A stretch of DNA of 26,185 nt from JAVBLK01 sp031553565 (GTDB lineage Bacteria; Bacillota; Clostridia; Christensenellales; DUVY01), in contig JAVBLK010000018.1 in NCBI GenBank assembly GCA_031553565.1, positions 1 to 26,185 on the forward strand, written 5' to 3'. Under the pieces are notes generated by a model, which was not told the DNA's origin, did not search any database, and worked only from the letters and a program-made list of their open reading frames with translations. Positions 13,519 to 20,824 of this stretch are shown here, one piece after another; position 1 is the first letter of the stretch; the number at the start of each line of letters is the position of its first letter. The position numbers and the translations under genes were made by a program.

Positions 13519-14928
13519 ATGGAGCATTTGCCTGCAGCAATTATTATTTTCGGGGTAACATTAATATGTAAATTTGTCGTAAACTGCGTTTTCGTTTCCC
13601 AGGTTTTCTTTTTATCAAAGAGGAAAGTACGTTTCCCGAATTTTATTTTTGGAGTATTACTGATCTCATTGATCGAAATCACGCCGGTTATTATCGGTTA
13701 TTGTTTCTATCCGGACAACGATATGGACGTAGTGCTGTATTGCATTTTGGTTTTTCCGAACCCGTTTGTATTGTTTTTGTATTATCCGGTCTACCGGCAT
13801 GTGTTCAGGATGTCGGACGGTGCGGCAGCCGTGTCGCTGGAATGGCTGATTATGGCGCAATATCTGGGTCTGCTTTTCTATGCGTTTTTTTGCAATATTC
13901 TGTCCGGTATTATGGGTGTCGATGCCTTTTGGTCCGGGGCATTCGCGCCCGACCTTCTGGCGCTGATAATTACCGCAGTATTTGTTTTCTTGACGAATTT
14001 CGTTATGAGAAAATACATTAGTGCTAGTAAAAGGTTTCTTGCGCTGCCGTCTAACTACGGCGGCGGAGCTATCGTCGTCCGAAGATTTGCCAACACTTTT
14101 TTTTCAGTCACGGTGTCATATTTGTTATCCGTCACGGTAAGGCTGATGTTTTTACGGCAATGGCAATACCGCGCGCCGTTCGCCCCTGCTGTTGTGATTC
14201 TGTACGGGATCATGATAGTGTTACAGGCATATCTGCTTTTTGCCCGGCACAACGAAAACAGGCGCACATTGATCGAATGGCAGACAAAGGAAACGGCCGT
14301 ATATATCAATTCGCTTCTTACCGTCAATACCGAATTCCGCCGCGTCAAGCATGACTTTTACAATATCCTGCAAACCTACGGCGGATATCTGGAGAACGAG
14401 GATCTTGCGGGCCTCCGGAAATACCACAGGTCTTTGACCCAAATGACAACGGCGGCGGGCAGCGGGCTGGATGTGATATCCTCCTTAAGGGGCAGGCCGC
14501 CCGTACATACGCTATTTTCGGTAAAAAAACAGGCTGCCGAGGAATGCGGGATCGAAGTCGGAATAAAGGGCGCGGACGTGATAGCCGGCATTACGATGAA
14601 CGACCTCGATCTGTGCAGGATCTTAAGCAACCTCCTTGATAACGCGATACAAGCGGCGGCTGAGTCGAAAAATAAAAGGCTGCAGATTTTATGCTCGGCC
14701 GAAAATAATATGGCGGCTGTGCAGATATCAAATTCGACAAAGGACTTTGTCGATATCGGTAAAATTTTTGAGCGCGACTACACCACAAAAGCGGGCCATT
14801 CCGGGCAAGGCTTGAAATCGGTGAGGAAAATTATCAACACGCATCCTAGGAACAGCCTGTCTGTCGCGTATGAGAAGAATATGTTTACGGCAAAATTGAT
14901 CCTTGAATGGGAGCCGCCCGCCGCATAG
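13519..14928 (+). CDS. AgrC-like sensor histidine kinase (HPK10, GHKL ATPase)
   Basis: 469 residues; GACGAGGG lies about 9 nt upstream. The first 240 residues hold six or seven transmembrane segments without a large external domain, as in AgrC-type peptide sensors. A short helix leads to the H-box EFRRVKHDFYNIL with His278 as the phosphorylated residue, followed by the N-box LSNLLDNAIQAA (Asn371, Asp374, Asn375) and G-box GHSGQGLKSV. These motifs define the HPK10 group, which senses cyclic or linear peptides and sometimes lantibiotics. No AgrB/AgrD pair or LytTR regulator is in the window; the receiver-only protein just upstream is the nearest partner. The strong promoter at 15022 is the next landmark downstream. 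Confidence 0.9.
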   Translation: MEHLPAAIIIFGVTLICKFVVNCVFVSQVFFLSKRKVRFPNFIFGVLLISLIEITPVIIGYCFYPDNDMDVVLYCILVFPNPFVLFLYYPVYRHVFRMSDGAAAVSLEWLIMAQYLGLLFYAFFCNILSGIMGVDAFWSGAFAPDLLALIITAVFVFLTNFVMRKYISASKRFLALPSNYGGGAIVVRRFANTFFSVTVSYLLSVTVRLMFLRQWQYRAPFAPAVVILYGIMIVLQAYLLFARHNENRRTLIEWQTKETAVYINSLLTVNTEFRRVKHDFYNILQTYGGYLENEDLAGLRKYHRSLTQMTTAAGSGLDVISSLRGRPPVHTLFSVKKQAAEECGIEVGIKGADVIAGITMNDLDLCRILSNLLDNAIQAAAESKNKRLQILCSAENNMAAVQISNSTKDFVDIGKIFERDYTTKAGHSGQGLKSVRKIINTHPRNSLSVAYEKNMFTAKLILEWEPPAA

Positions 14929-14981
14929 GCGGAGTCTGGAAAGAAACGCATATATTTTTTGCCCATTATTTTTTGCACGCA

Positions 14982-15015
14982 ATTCCTGTTTTTGTTGCAT
15001 CATTCCCGGTTTTTG
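14982..15015 (+). promoter_or_regulatory. Pair of direct repeats just upstream of the 15022 promoter
   Basis: ATTCCTGTTTTTG (14982-14994) and ATTCCCGGTTTTTG (15002-15015) repeat with a period of 20-21 bp, two helical turns, ending 6 bp before the -35 box. The spacing suits an activator that binds as a head-to-tail dimer, such as a LytTR protein. Nothing else is seen in 14929-14981. Confidence 0.4.
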
Positions 15016-15021
15016 TAAATG

Positions 15022-15050
15022 TTGACATATACCGGTACGAATGATATAAT
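15022..15050 (+). promoter_or_regulatory. Consensus promoter of the CrtC/AttH-like + PEP-enzyme unit
   Basis: TTGACA (15022-15027), exactly 17 bp, TATAAT (15045-15050), with TG one base before the -10. This is the best promoter in the window. The predicted start near 15057 leaves a leader of about 320 nt before the ATG at 15378. Confidence 0.9.
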
Positions 15051-15141
15051 CACATTGTATATACGGCAGGCGTTTTATTATTTTGCCGGCCGCATATATA
15101 ACGCAATTATTATATACATTATTATAAAAGCAGCCATAAAA

Positions 15142-15289
15142 CCGCGTCTTTAACGCGGTGATGTCCTTATTTATGCTTTTTGTAATGTCGTAACGATTGT
15201 GTTACGGCATTTTTTTGTGCCGTGGGAAAAATCGCAGCAAAAAACCCGGGCAGCCACAAATTTGCAAGTGTGGCGAAGCCACTTTTTTT
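15142..15289 (+). promoter_or_regulatory. Putative attenuator leader: leader peptide, terminator and alternative hairpins
   Basis: In order: hairpin CCGCGT/ACGCGG (15142-15158); a short frame MSLFMLFVMS with stop (15161-15193; an internal ATG at 15173 is an alternative start); terminator 1, ATGTCGTAAC (15185-15194) pairing with GTTACGGCAT (15201-15210) and a T run to 15217. The stop codon of the short frame lies inside the left arm, so a ribosome there prevents the hairpin. Next, GCCACA (15253-15258) can pair with TGTGGC (15269-15274), which can instead pair with GCCAC (15278-15282) followed by T7: an antiterminator/terminator choice. The arrangement is seen in the sequence; drug-induced ribosome stalling as the trigger is inference. 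Confidence 0.65.
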
Positions 15290-15377
15290 GTGCGCGGGAC
15301 AGGCGGAAGCTATGGTAAATAAACTAAAAGCCGGTTTATTACAGCAGGCAAGCCGCTTAAAAAAAACAGGAGGGATC

Positions 15378-16448
15378 ATGGGTTTAAAGCAGAAGATCAA
15401 AGCTGCCGTTATCAAACGTTCTATTTTAAAGCGTAAGCGGGACAACCCCTTTAACGCGGCCGCCAGCGAGTTTTACCGTCTGGATAACGACGCGCCAGAG
15501 GATATGAACAACAGCTATTATTTTTGCGCGTTCCAGGACGACGGCGCCGCGGTATTTTGCAGACTGGGCATAAGGGGCGGTCATACGCATGAGATATGGT
15601 TCACCTATTATGACAGGGCAGGCAATATTTACGCGGCGTCTGACGAACTGGTGCCGGAAAGTAAGTCTGCCTTGTCCGTCGAGTGCGTCGAGGCGTTGAA
15701 AATCTGGAGGTTCAGTTTCAAAGGAAACCTGAAAAAATGCCGCCTTGACGAAAACAGGATCGCGCAAAAATACGGCGGAGATATCCCCGGCGAGTTTAAC
15801 GGTACTTTCATTTGTACGGACAGGCTGTACGAGTTTTCGGCCGATACCGATGTTTTCCCTTATTCCAGGGCGCTCTCCGGGATCAAGTGGGGGAAAAATT
15901 TCAGGAAGGATTTAGAATTTTTGCATCAGATACATACAGAACAGACCGGGCGGATCACCGGCAAGCTTACGGCCGGGGAACGGGATTTTTATATAGATGC
16001 GGCTGGGATACGCGACCATTCCTACGGCCGCAGGGTCTGGTCGGGCTTTGACCGCCACTGCTGGCATATAGCGTCGCTGTCAAACGGGAAGACGCTGAAT
16101 ACCAATATGGTGCGTTACCCGATACTCAGCGAGCTTAGGACGGGCTATATGATCGGCGGCGAAAAGTGCCTTTCGGTACTGGATACGACCACGATGGACA
16201 ATATCGGGCAGGACGGGCGGCCGCCGCTGTCCTTTCAATACGAAACGCTGCTGACCGATAACAAGGTCTATAAATGCTCGGCCGAACTGGAAGCCGCCTT
16301 CCCGTTTGATTTTGAGGGCGGCCGTTACCGTATTTACGAGGGTATCGGGACATACAGCGTAGAGGGTGTTCCGGGGCGCGGCATACAGGAATTCGGCTAT
16401 AACAGCGATAAGTCCCGCTGGGGGCGCGCGTTGCCAAAGCGGCGGTAA
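15378..16448 (+). CDS. CrtC/AttH-like lipocalin-fold protein (tentative), partner of the PEP-utilising enzyme
   Basis: 356 residues from the ATG at 15378 with CAGGAGGG (15367-15374) just before it; the frame is open upstream to a GTG at 15222 but that lies within the leader and has no binding site. No signal peptide, so cytoplasmic. The sequence is beta-rich. A short motif in the second half, D-H-S-Y-G-R-R-V-W (from Asp213), followed by DRHCWHIASLSNGKTLNTN, resembles the conserved D-[HR]-S-[WY]-G-x-R signature of hydroxyneurosporene-synthase (CrtC)/AttH-like proteins, which bind or alter hydrophobic small molecules. The next gene starts 47 bp downstream and encodes a rifampicin-phosphotransferase-like enzyme, so the pair probably handles one substrate. 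The identity is tentative; the protein may be an uncharacterised family. Confidence 0.5.
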   Translation: MGLKQKIKAAVIKRSILKRKRDNPFNAAASEFYRLDNDAPEDMNNSYYFCAFQDDGAAVFCRLGIRGGHTHEIWFTYYDRAGNIYAASDELVPESKSALSVECVEALKIWRFSFKGNLKKCRLDENRIAQKYGGDIPGEFNGTFICTDRLYEFSADTDVFPYSRALSGIKWGKNFRKDLEFLHQIHTEQTGRITGKLTAGERDFYIDAAGIRDHSYGRRVWSGFDRHCWHIASLSNGKTLNTNMVRYPILSELRTGYMIGGEKCLSVLDTTTMDNIGQDGRPPLSFQYETLLTDNKVYKCSAELEAAFPFDFEGGRYRIYEGIGTYSVEGVPGRGIQEFGYNSDKSRWGRALPKRR

Positions 16449-16495
16449 GCGCCGCTGCGCCGCCGTCTATAAAACTAATCGAGGGTAATAAGCGT

Positions 16496-18901
16496 ATGAA
16501 AATTTACGAGCTGAACAATATAACCGAGTGCGACCTTTATGCGTCTGGCGGCAAGGCGAAAGGGCTGTTTAAGATGAGCGAAGCGGGCTTTAACGTGCCG
16601 CCGGGTTTCGTCATGATCGATCTCGATTTAGGCCGTGACCTTGACACTGCTGCGCGGCGTTTTCTTGATTCGGGAATAAAACACGCCGCCGTCCGGTCGT
16701 CCGCAACGGCCGAGGACGGCGCGGACTATTCCGCGGCGGGGCAATACGCCACTATCTTGAACGTTTCCGGCGTAAAGGAATTTAAGCAGGCCGTTATAAA
16801 ATGCGTAGAATCGCTGTACAGCGCGACGGCCGAGAGCTATTCCGCATACTTCAAACAGGCAAAGAGCGTGAAGATGAGCGTTGTAGTGCAGGAAATGATC
16901 AGCCCGGAATTTGCCGGCGTATGCTTTACAGACGAGCCGGGAAATGATAAGCATATTCTGATCGAGGCGGTGCGCGGCCTCGGCGAGGCGCTGGTATCGG
17001 GAACCTCGAAGAGCAGCCGTTACAGCGCGGATAAGTCGGATTTGTCCGGGGCCGCGCTGCAAGGCATCGCTGCGGCCGAAGGGATGCTTTCTGCCCGGCA
17101 ATTGCATACGGTTTTCAGCGAGGCGGCCGATATGTCCCGGATATTCGGCATGCCGCTCGACCTTGAATGGGCGATCGACCGGGAAGGCGTGCTGTACTGG
17201 CTGCAGGCGCGGCCTATCACTGTCAGCGACTCGGCTGAAATCGACGAATTCGACCCGAAATACGATATGACGGGGCAGGTCATCACAAAGTGCAATATCG
17301 GCGAGATGATGCCCGGCGCGGTAACGCCGCTGACTATATCGACAAGCCTGGAGGGGATCGATTACGGGATGCGCAAAATGCTGGTGACGGCGGGCGTTTA
17401 TAAAAAACTTAGCGAGGTCGCGCCCGGCTCGTGCGCGCTGCCGGTTTCCAACAACCTGTTCATCAACCTGTCGGCGATCTACAAGATGGAGGGCGCGATA
17501 GTAGGCGCCAAGATGGACGACATAAATCTGTCGATCTGCGGAAAGATCTTTAAGGAAAAGGGCGACACAAGCTTTAAGAAGTACAATATTTTTATACGGC
17601 TCAATAATATGCGCCGGTACCTGGGCTTTCTTTTGTCCAGAAACCGCGCGCGTAAGGAGCTGGACGATATGTCGCTGGGTTTGAAGCTGTCGGGCGAAAC
17701 GACAGGGTCGCTCTATTCCGATATCGACAACAAGCTGCAGGTCCTGATGCATTCGGTCTACCTGCATTACATAACGTCCAGCCACAGCGGCGCGATGAGC
17801 AGCGCCCTCTTTTCCGTCCTCAATAAGGCGCACAAGGACGAGGAGAAGTCAAAGAGCATAATTGCCGAATTCTTAGAGGGCATTGACGATATCGAAAGCG
17901 TCGATATTTTAAGGGCGATGCGGTCGCTGGCGCGCGCGTTTATCGCCGAATACCCCGGCGCGGGAAAAATGCAGGCGCAGGAAATTGCCGGCGCGTTAAG
18001 CGTTTCGGCCGGCGAGACCAGACGCTATTACGATATGTTTATGTCACGGCACGGGCACCGCGCTGTCAGGGAGGCGGAAATGCGCTCAAAGGGCTGGGCA
18101 GAAAACCCTGAGGCTTTTGCCCAATATCTTGCGACAGTCATAAGCTCCGGCGGCATCGAGCCGGTAAAGCAGCCGGGGAAAGATTTAAAGAGCCTTATCG
18201 AAAACTGCGGCGTAAAGGGCGCGGCGAAGAAGGCCGTCGGATTTTTGGCGGCAGAAGCAAGGAACGGCGTAACAAACCGCGAGTACAGCAAATCGCGTTT
18301 TATCAAGATCACAAATATCTTCAAGCTTGCATACAGGCGGCTGGCCGGTATGCTGTTTGACGCGGGCGCGCTGCCCGACGCCGACCTGATACATTTTTTA
18401 ACGCATCAGGAGATCGGGCGCCTTATTGCCGAAAAGGACCAGCGGCTGGTTAAACGCGCCATTCAAAGGCGTCGCCTGTTAGACAGTCAGGCCAGGCTGA
18501 ATTTTAACGAGGTCTATGTCGGGAAGCCGGCCGCCGTGCAGAACGATGCGGGTCCGGCGGGGACGGGCACGATACTGCCCGGCGCGCCTATAAGCCGCGG
18601 CACGGTCACAGGCATAGCGCGCGTTATCCGCGAGCTTAAGGATGCGCAGCAATTGAAAAAGGGCGAGATCATGGTCGCGGCATACACCGATATCGGCTGG
18701 TCGCCTTACTATTGTTTAATAAGCGGGCTGGTAACGGAGGTCGGCTCCGCATTGTCGCACGGCGCGGTCGTGGCAAGGGAGTATGCGCTGCCGCTGGTGG
18801 CGAACGTCAACAACGCCACGCGCCTGATACGGACGGGCGACACGATACGCTTGGACGGCACCGGCGGCACCGTAACGATATTAGACGGCCCCGCGGCATA
18901 A
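16496..18901 (+). CDS. PEP-utilising/ATP-grasp phosphotransferase, rifampicin-phosphotransferase (Rph)-like
   Basis: 801 residues; GAGGG precedes the ATG by about 10 nt. The N-terminal third is a PPDK/PEP-synthase ATP-grasp domain: SGGKAKGLFKMSEAGFNVPPGF near residue 17, AVRSSATAEDGADYSAAGQY near 65-84, VVVQEMI, and DLEWAIDREGVLYWLQARPIT near 220-240. A middle region of about 450 residues shows no familiar motif and would bind the acceptor. The C-terminal 110 residues are the swivelling phosphohistidine domain: GAPISRGTVTG, then VTEVGSALSHGAVVAREYALP with His755 as the phospho-carrier. Domain order and length match Rph, which transfers the ATP beta-phosphate to rifampicin, rather than PEP synthase, which has a C-terminal TIM barrel that is absent here. 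The true acceptor is unknown. Cotranscribed with the preceding gene. Confidence 0.8.
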   Translation: MKIYELNNITECDLYASGGKAKGLFKMSEAGFNVPPGFVMIDLDLGRDLDTAARRFLDSGIKHAAVRSSATAEDGADYSAAGQYATILNVSGVKEFKQAVIKCVESLYSATAESYSAYFKQAKSVKMSVVVQEMISPEFAGVCFTDEPGNDKHILIEAVRGLGEALVSGTSKSSRYSADKSDLSGAALQGIAAAEGMLSARQLHTVFSEAADMSRIFGMPLDLEWAIDREGVLYWLQARPITVSDSAEIDEFDPKYDMTGQVITKCNIGEMMPGAVTPLTISTSLEGIDYGMRKMLVTAGVYKKLSEVAPGSCALPVSNNLFINLSAIYKMEGAIVGAKMDDINLSICGKIFKEKGDTSFKKYNIFIRLNNMRRYLGFLLSRNRARKELDDMSLGLKLSGETTGSLYSDIDNKLQVLMHSVYLHYITSSHSGAMSSALFSVLNKAHKDEEKSKSIIAEFLEGIDDIESVDILRAMRSLARAFIAEYPGAGKMQAQEIAGALSVSAGETRRYYDMFMSRHGHRAVREAEMRSKGWAENPEAFAQYLATVISSGGIEPVKQPGKDLKSLIENCGVKGAAKKAVGFLAAEARNGVTNREYSKSRFIKITNIFKLAYRRLAGMLFDAGALPDADLIHFLTHQEIGRLIAEKDQRLVKRAIQRRRLLDSQARLNFNEVYVGKPAAVQNDAGPAGTGTILPGAPISRGTVTGIARVIRELKDAQQLKKGEIMVAAYTDIGWSPYYCLISGLVTEVGSALSHGAVVAREYALPLVANVNNATRLIRTGDTIRLDGTGGTVTILDGPAA

Positions 18902-18920
18902 TAGCATTGTAAAAGAAAAG

Positions 18921-18949
18921 TTGACAAAAAGCATTATTTAAGCTAATAT
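18921..18949 (+). promoter_or_regulatory. Promoter of the ABC-F gene
   Basis: TTGACA (18921-18926), exactly 17 bp, TAATAT (18944-18949). Transcription would start near 18956, about 280 nt before the ATG at 19235. Confidence 0.85.
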
Positions 18950-18959
18950 TTACTAAATA

Positions 18960-19178
18960 GCGTTTTAATAATATAAAACGCGGATTAGTATACTATATTG
19001 TTTTGGTGATCGAATGAAGGCTTTTTCCTGAAAAAACAAAAAACACGGCATTGCGATTTGTGCTTTCCGCACTGCGGCGGCATATCCGTTTAATGCCGGT
19101 CGGGAAAAAATCTGTATTATTACTTATTGCGCTATCAACGGCTTTTGGAGAGATTTTTTCCAAGAGCCGTTTTTTTTT
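18960..19178 (+). promoter_or_regulatory. Attenuator leader of the ABC-F gene
   Basis: In order: hairpin GCGTTTTA/TAAAACGC (18960-18981); a leader peptide MKAFS with stop (19014-19031) preceded by GGTGATC (19005-19011), a perfect extended match to the 16S rRNA tail; competing hairpins in which ATGCCG (19093-19098) can pair with CGGCAT at 19046 or 19078; an antiterminator strand GGAAAAAATCT (19103-19113), exactly complementary over 11 nt to AGATTTTTTCC (19151-19161), the loop and descending arm of the terminator. This is the layout of ribosome-mediated attenuation known for ABC-F genes such as vmlR and lmo0919: a stalled ribosome on the leader peptide would favour antitermination. The pairings are seen; induction is inferred. 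Confidence 0.75.
19138..19178 (+). terminator. Intrinsic terminator inside the ABC-F leader
   Basis: ACGGCTTTTGGA (19138-19149) pairs with TCCAAGAGCCGT (19159-19170), with one G-U pair, around a 9-nt loop, followed by nine Ts. It lies 57 bp before the start codon and downstream of the promoter, so it must be bypassed for expression. Confidence 0.9.
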
Positions 19179-19234
19179 GAAAAACAATCCGATATTGCAG
19201 CTTTGAATCAAACGAGTCATGGAGGCCGTAACAC

Positions 19235-20710
19235 ATGTCGCTTATAAATATCAAAAACCTTACTTTTTCATATGACACCAGCCACGACGTTATTTTCGAT
19301 AACGTTTCGTTCCAGCTGGATACGGACTGGCGGCTTGGGTTCACCGGCAGGAACGGCAGGGGCAAGACTACGTTTTTAAAGCTGCTTATGCGCGAATATG
19401 AATATTCCGGCGTTATTTCCGCATCGGTCAATTTCGAGTATTTTCCTTTTAGCGTAAGCGACGCGGATTTGACGCCGCCGGAGATCGCAGGAAGGCTTGA
19501 TCCGGATTTTCAGCTGTGGCGGCTGCAAAAGGAGCTGAGCCTTCTTGATATGGACGAGGGCGCGCTTTACCGGCCGTATAACACCTTAAGCCCCGGCGAG
19601 CAAGGCAAGGTAATGCTGGCGATACTTTTTATAAAAGAAAACAGCTTTTTACTGATCGACGAGCCGACGAACCACCTGGACGCGGCGGCGCGGAAAAAGG
19701 TGTGCGGATATTTAAGCGGTAAGAAGGGTTTTATCCTTGTCTCGCACGACCAAAAATTTCTGGACGGCTGTACCGACCACACGCTGTCGATCAACAAGGC
19801 CGACATACAGGTGACAAAGGGCAGCTTTTCCGTCTGGATGGAGAATAAGGAGCGGCGCGACAGCTTCGAGCTATCCGAAAACGAGAAGCTGGAGGGGCAG
19901 ATAAAACGCCTGACGGACGCCGCAAAAAGCAAGTCGGCGTGGGCGGATAACGCCGAGCGCGCAAAATACAACGTCCCGCGCACCGAGTTCAAGGATACGG
20001 GCTTTTTGGGCCATAAGGCGGCCAAGCAGATGAAGTCGGCGAAAATCCTGGAACGCCGCAGTACGGAAGCCGCCAATGAAAAGACCAAGCTTTTAAAAAA
20101 CGTTGAAACGAACGAGGAGCTTAAATTAAGGCCGCTGGAATTCCGCACCCAAAAGCTGGTCGAGGGTTCCGGGCTTTTTGCAGGCTACGGCGGGGAAAGC
20201 GTTCTTTGCGATATCAGCTTTACAGTATGCCGCGGCGACAGGATCTCCGTCACAGGCAAAAACGGCAGCGGAAAGTCAACGCTGTTAAAGCTTATTACAG
20301 GCGAGGTCAAGCCCACGTCGGGCATATTGAACGTGCAAAGCGGCCTTATCATTTCATACGTGCCGCAGAGCGCGGCGGGACTTTCCGGCGGTTTGAAGCA
20401 GTATGCGCTTGAGAATAAGCTTGATGAAAGCCTGTTTAAGACGATACTTATAAAGCTGGATTTTGACAGGGTACAGTTTGACAAGGACATATCGGAATAC
20501 AGCGAGGGGCAAAAGAAAAAGGTGCTTATCGCAAAAAGCCTGTGTGATCAGGCGCATTTGTATATCTGGGACGAGCCGCTGAATTTCATCGACATTTTCT
20601 CGCGGCTGCAGATAGAGGAGCTCATCTTAAAATACCGGCCAACAATGGTCTTTATCGAGCACGATATGGCGTTTGCCGAAAAGATCGCGACAAAGTCGAT
20701 AGAGCTGTAA
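19235..20710 (+). CDS. Lsa-type ABC-F ribosomal protection protein
   Basis: 491 residues, the usual size of antibiotic-resistance ABC-F proteins; GGAGG (19221-19225) lies 9 nt from the ATG. Two ATPase cassettes without transmembrane segments: the first with GRNGRGKTT, LSPGEQGK and LLIDEPTNHLD, the second with GKNGSGKST, YSEGQKKKV and YIWDEPLNFID. The opening MSLINIKNLTFSYD, the phrase DTDWRLGFTGRNGRGKTTFL and the EPLNFIDIFSRLQIEELI ending are hallmarks of the Lsa group. The linker between cassettes (about residues 190-280) reaches into the ribosome and displaces the drug. Lsa proteins protect against lincosamides, streptogramin A and pleuromutilins; the exact spectrum here cannot be read from sequence. 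Expression is probably controlled by the attenuator directly upstream. Confidence 0.93.
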   Translation: MSLINIKNLTFSYDTSHDVIFDNVSFQLDTDWRLGFTGRNGRGKTTFLKLLMREYEYSGVISASVNFEYFPFSVSDADLTPPEIAGRLDPDFQLWRLQKELSLLDMDEGALYRPYNTLSPGEQGKVMLAILFIKENSFLLIDEPTNHLDAAARKKVCGYLSGKKGFILVSHDQKFLDGCTDHTLSINKADIQVTKGSFSVWMENKERRDSFELSENEKLEGQIKRLTDAAKSKSAWADNAERAKYNVPRTEFKDTGFLGHKAAKQMKSAKILERRSTEAANEKTKLLKNVETNEELKLRPLEFRTQKLVEGSGLFAGYGGESVLCDISFTVCRGDRISVTGKNGSGKSTLLKLITGEVKPTSGILNVQSGLIISYVPQSAAGLSGGLKQYALENKLDESLFKTILIKLDFDRVQFDKDISEYSEGQKKKVLIAKSLCDQAHLYIWDEPLNFIDIFSRLQIEELILKYRPTMVFIEHDMAFAEKIATKSIEL

Positions 20711-20788
20711 ACGCATGGCTGCCGGTGTTATCGCAGGCTTTATCCGCAGCCGAAGTTATATATGTTTTAAGGCCGGGCCGGCTTATAT

Positions 20789-20824
20789 TTTACAAAGCGC
20801 CATTTTTTGTGTACAATATTCAAA
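20789..20824 (+). promoter_or_regulatory. rluF promoter, predicted leaderless start
   Basis: TTTACA (20789-20794), 17-bp spacer, TACAAT (20812-20817). The predicted transcript start falls on or next to the A of the ATG at 20824, and no ribosome binding site is present. Confidence 0.6.

Noticed and set aside
15222..15377. In-frame GTG at 15222 as an alternative start of the CrtC/AttH-like protein
   Set aside because: It sits just after a terminator and inside the alternative hairpin region, has no ribosome binding site, and a near-perfect one precedes the ATG at 15378.
16628..17833. 400-residue minus-strand open frame antisense to the Rph-like gene
   Set aside because: Arg/His-rich nonsense composition typical of antisense frames; the plus-strand protein has intact family motifs throughout.
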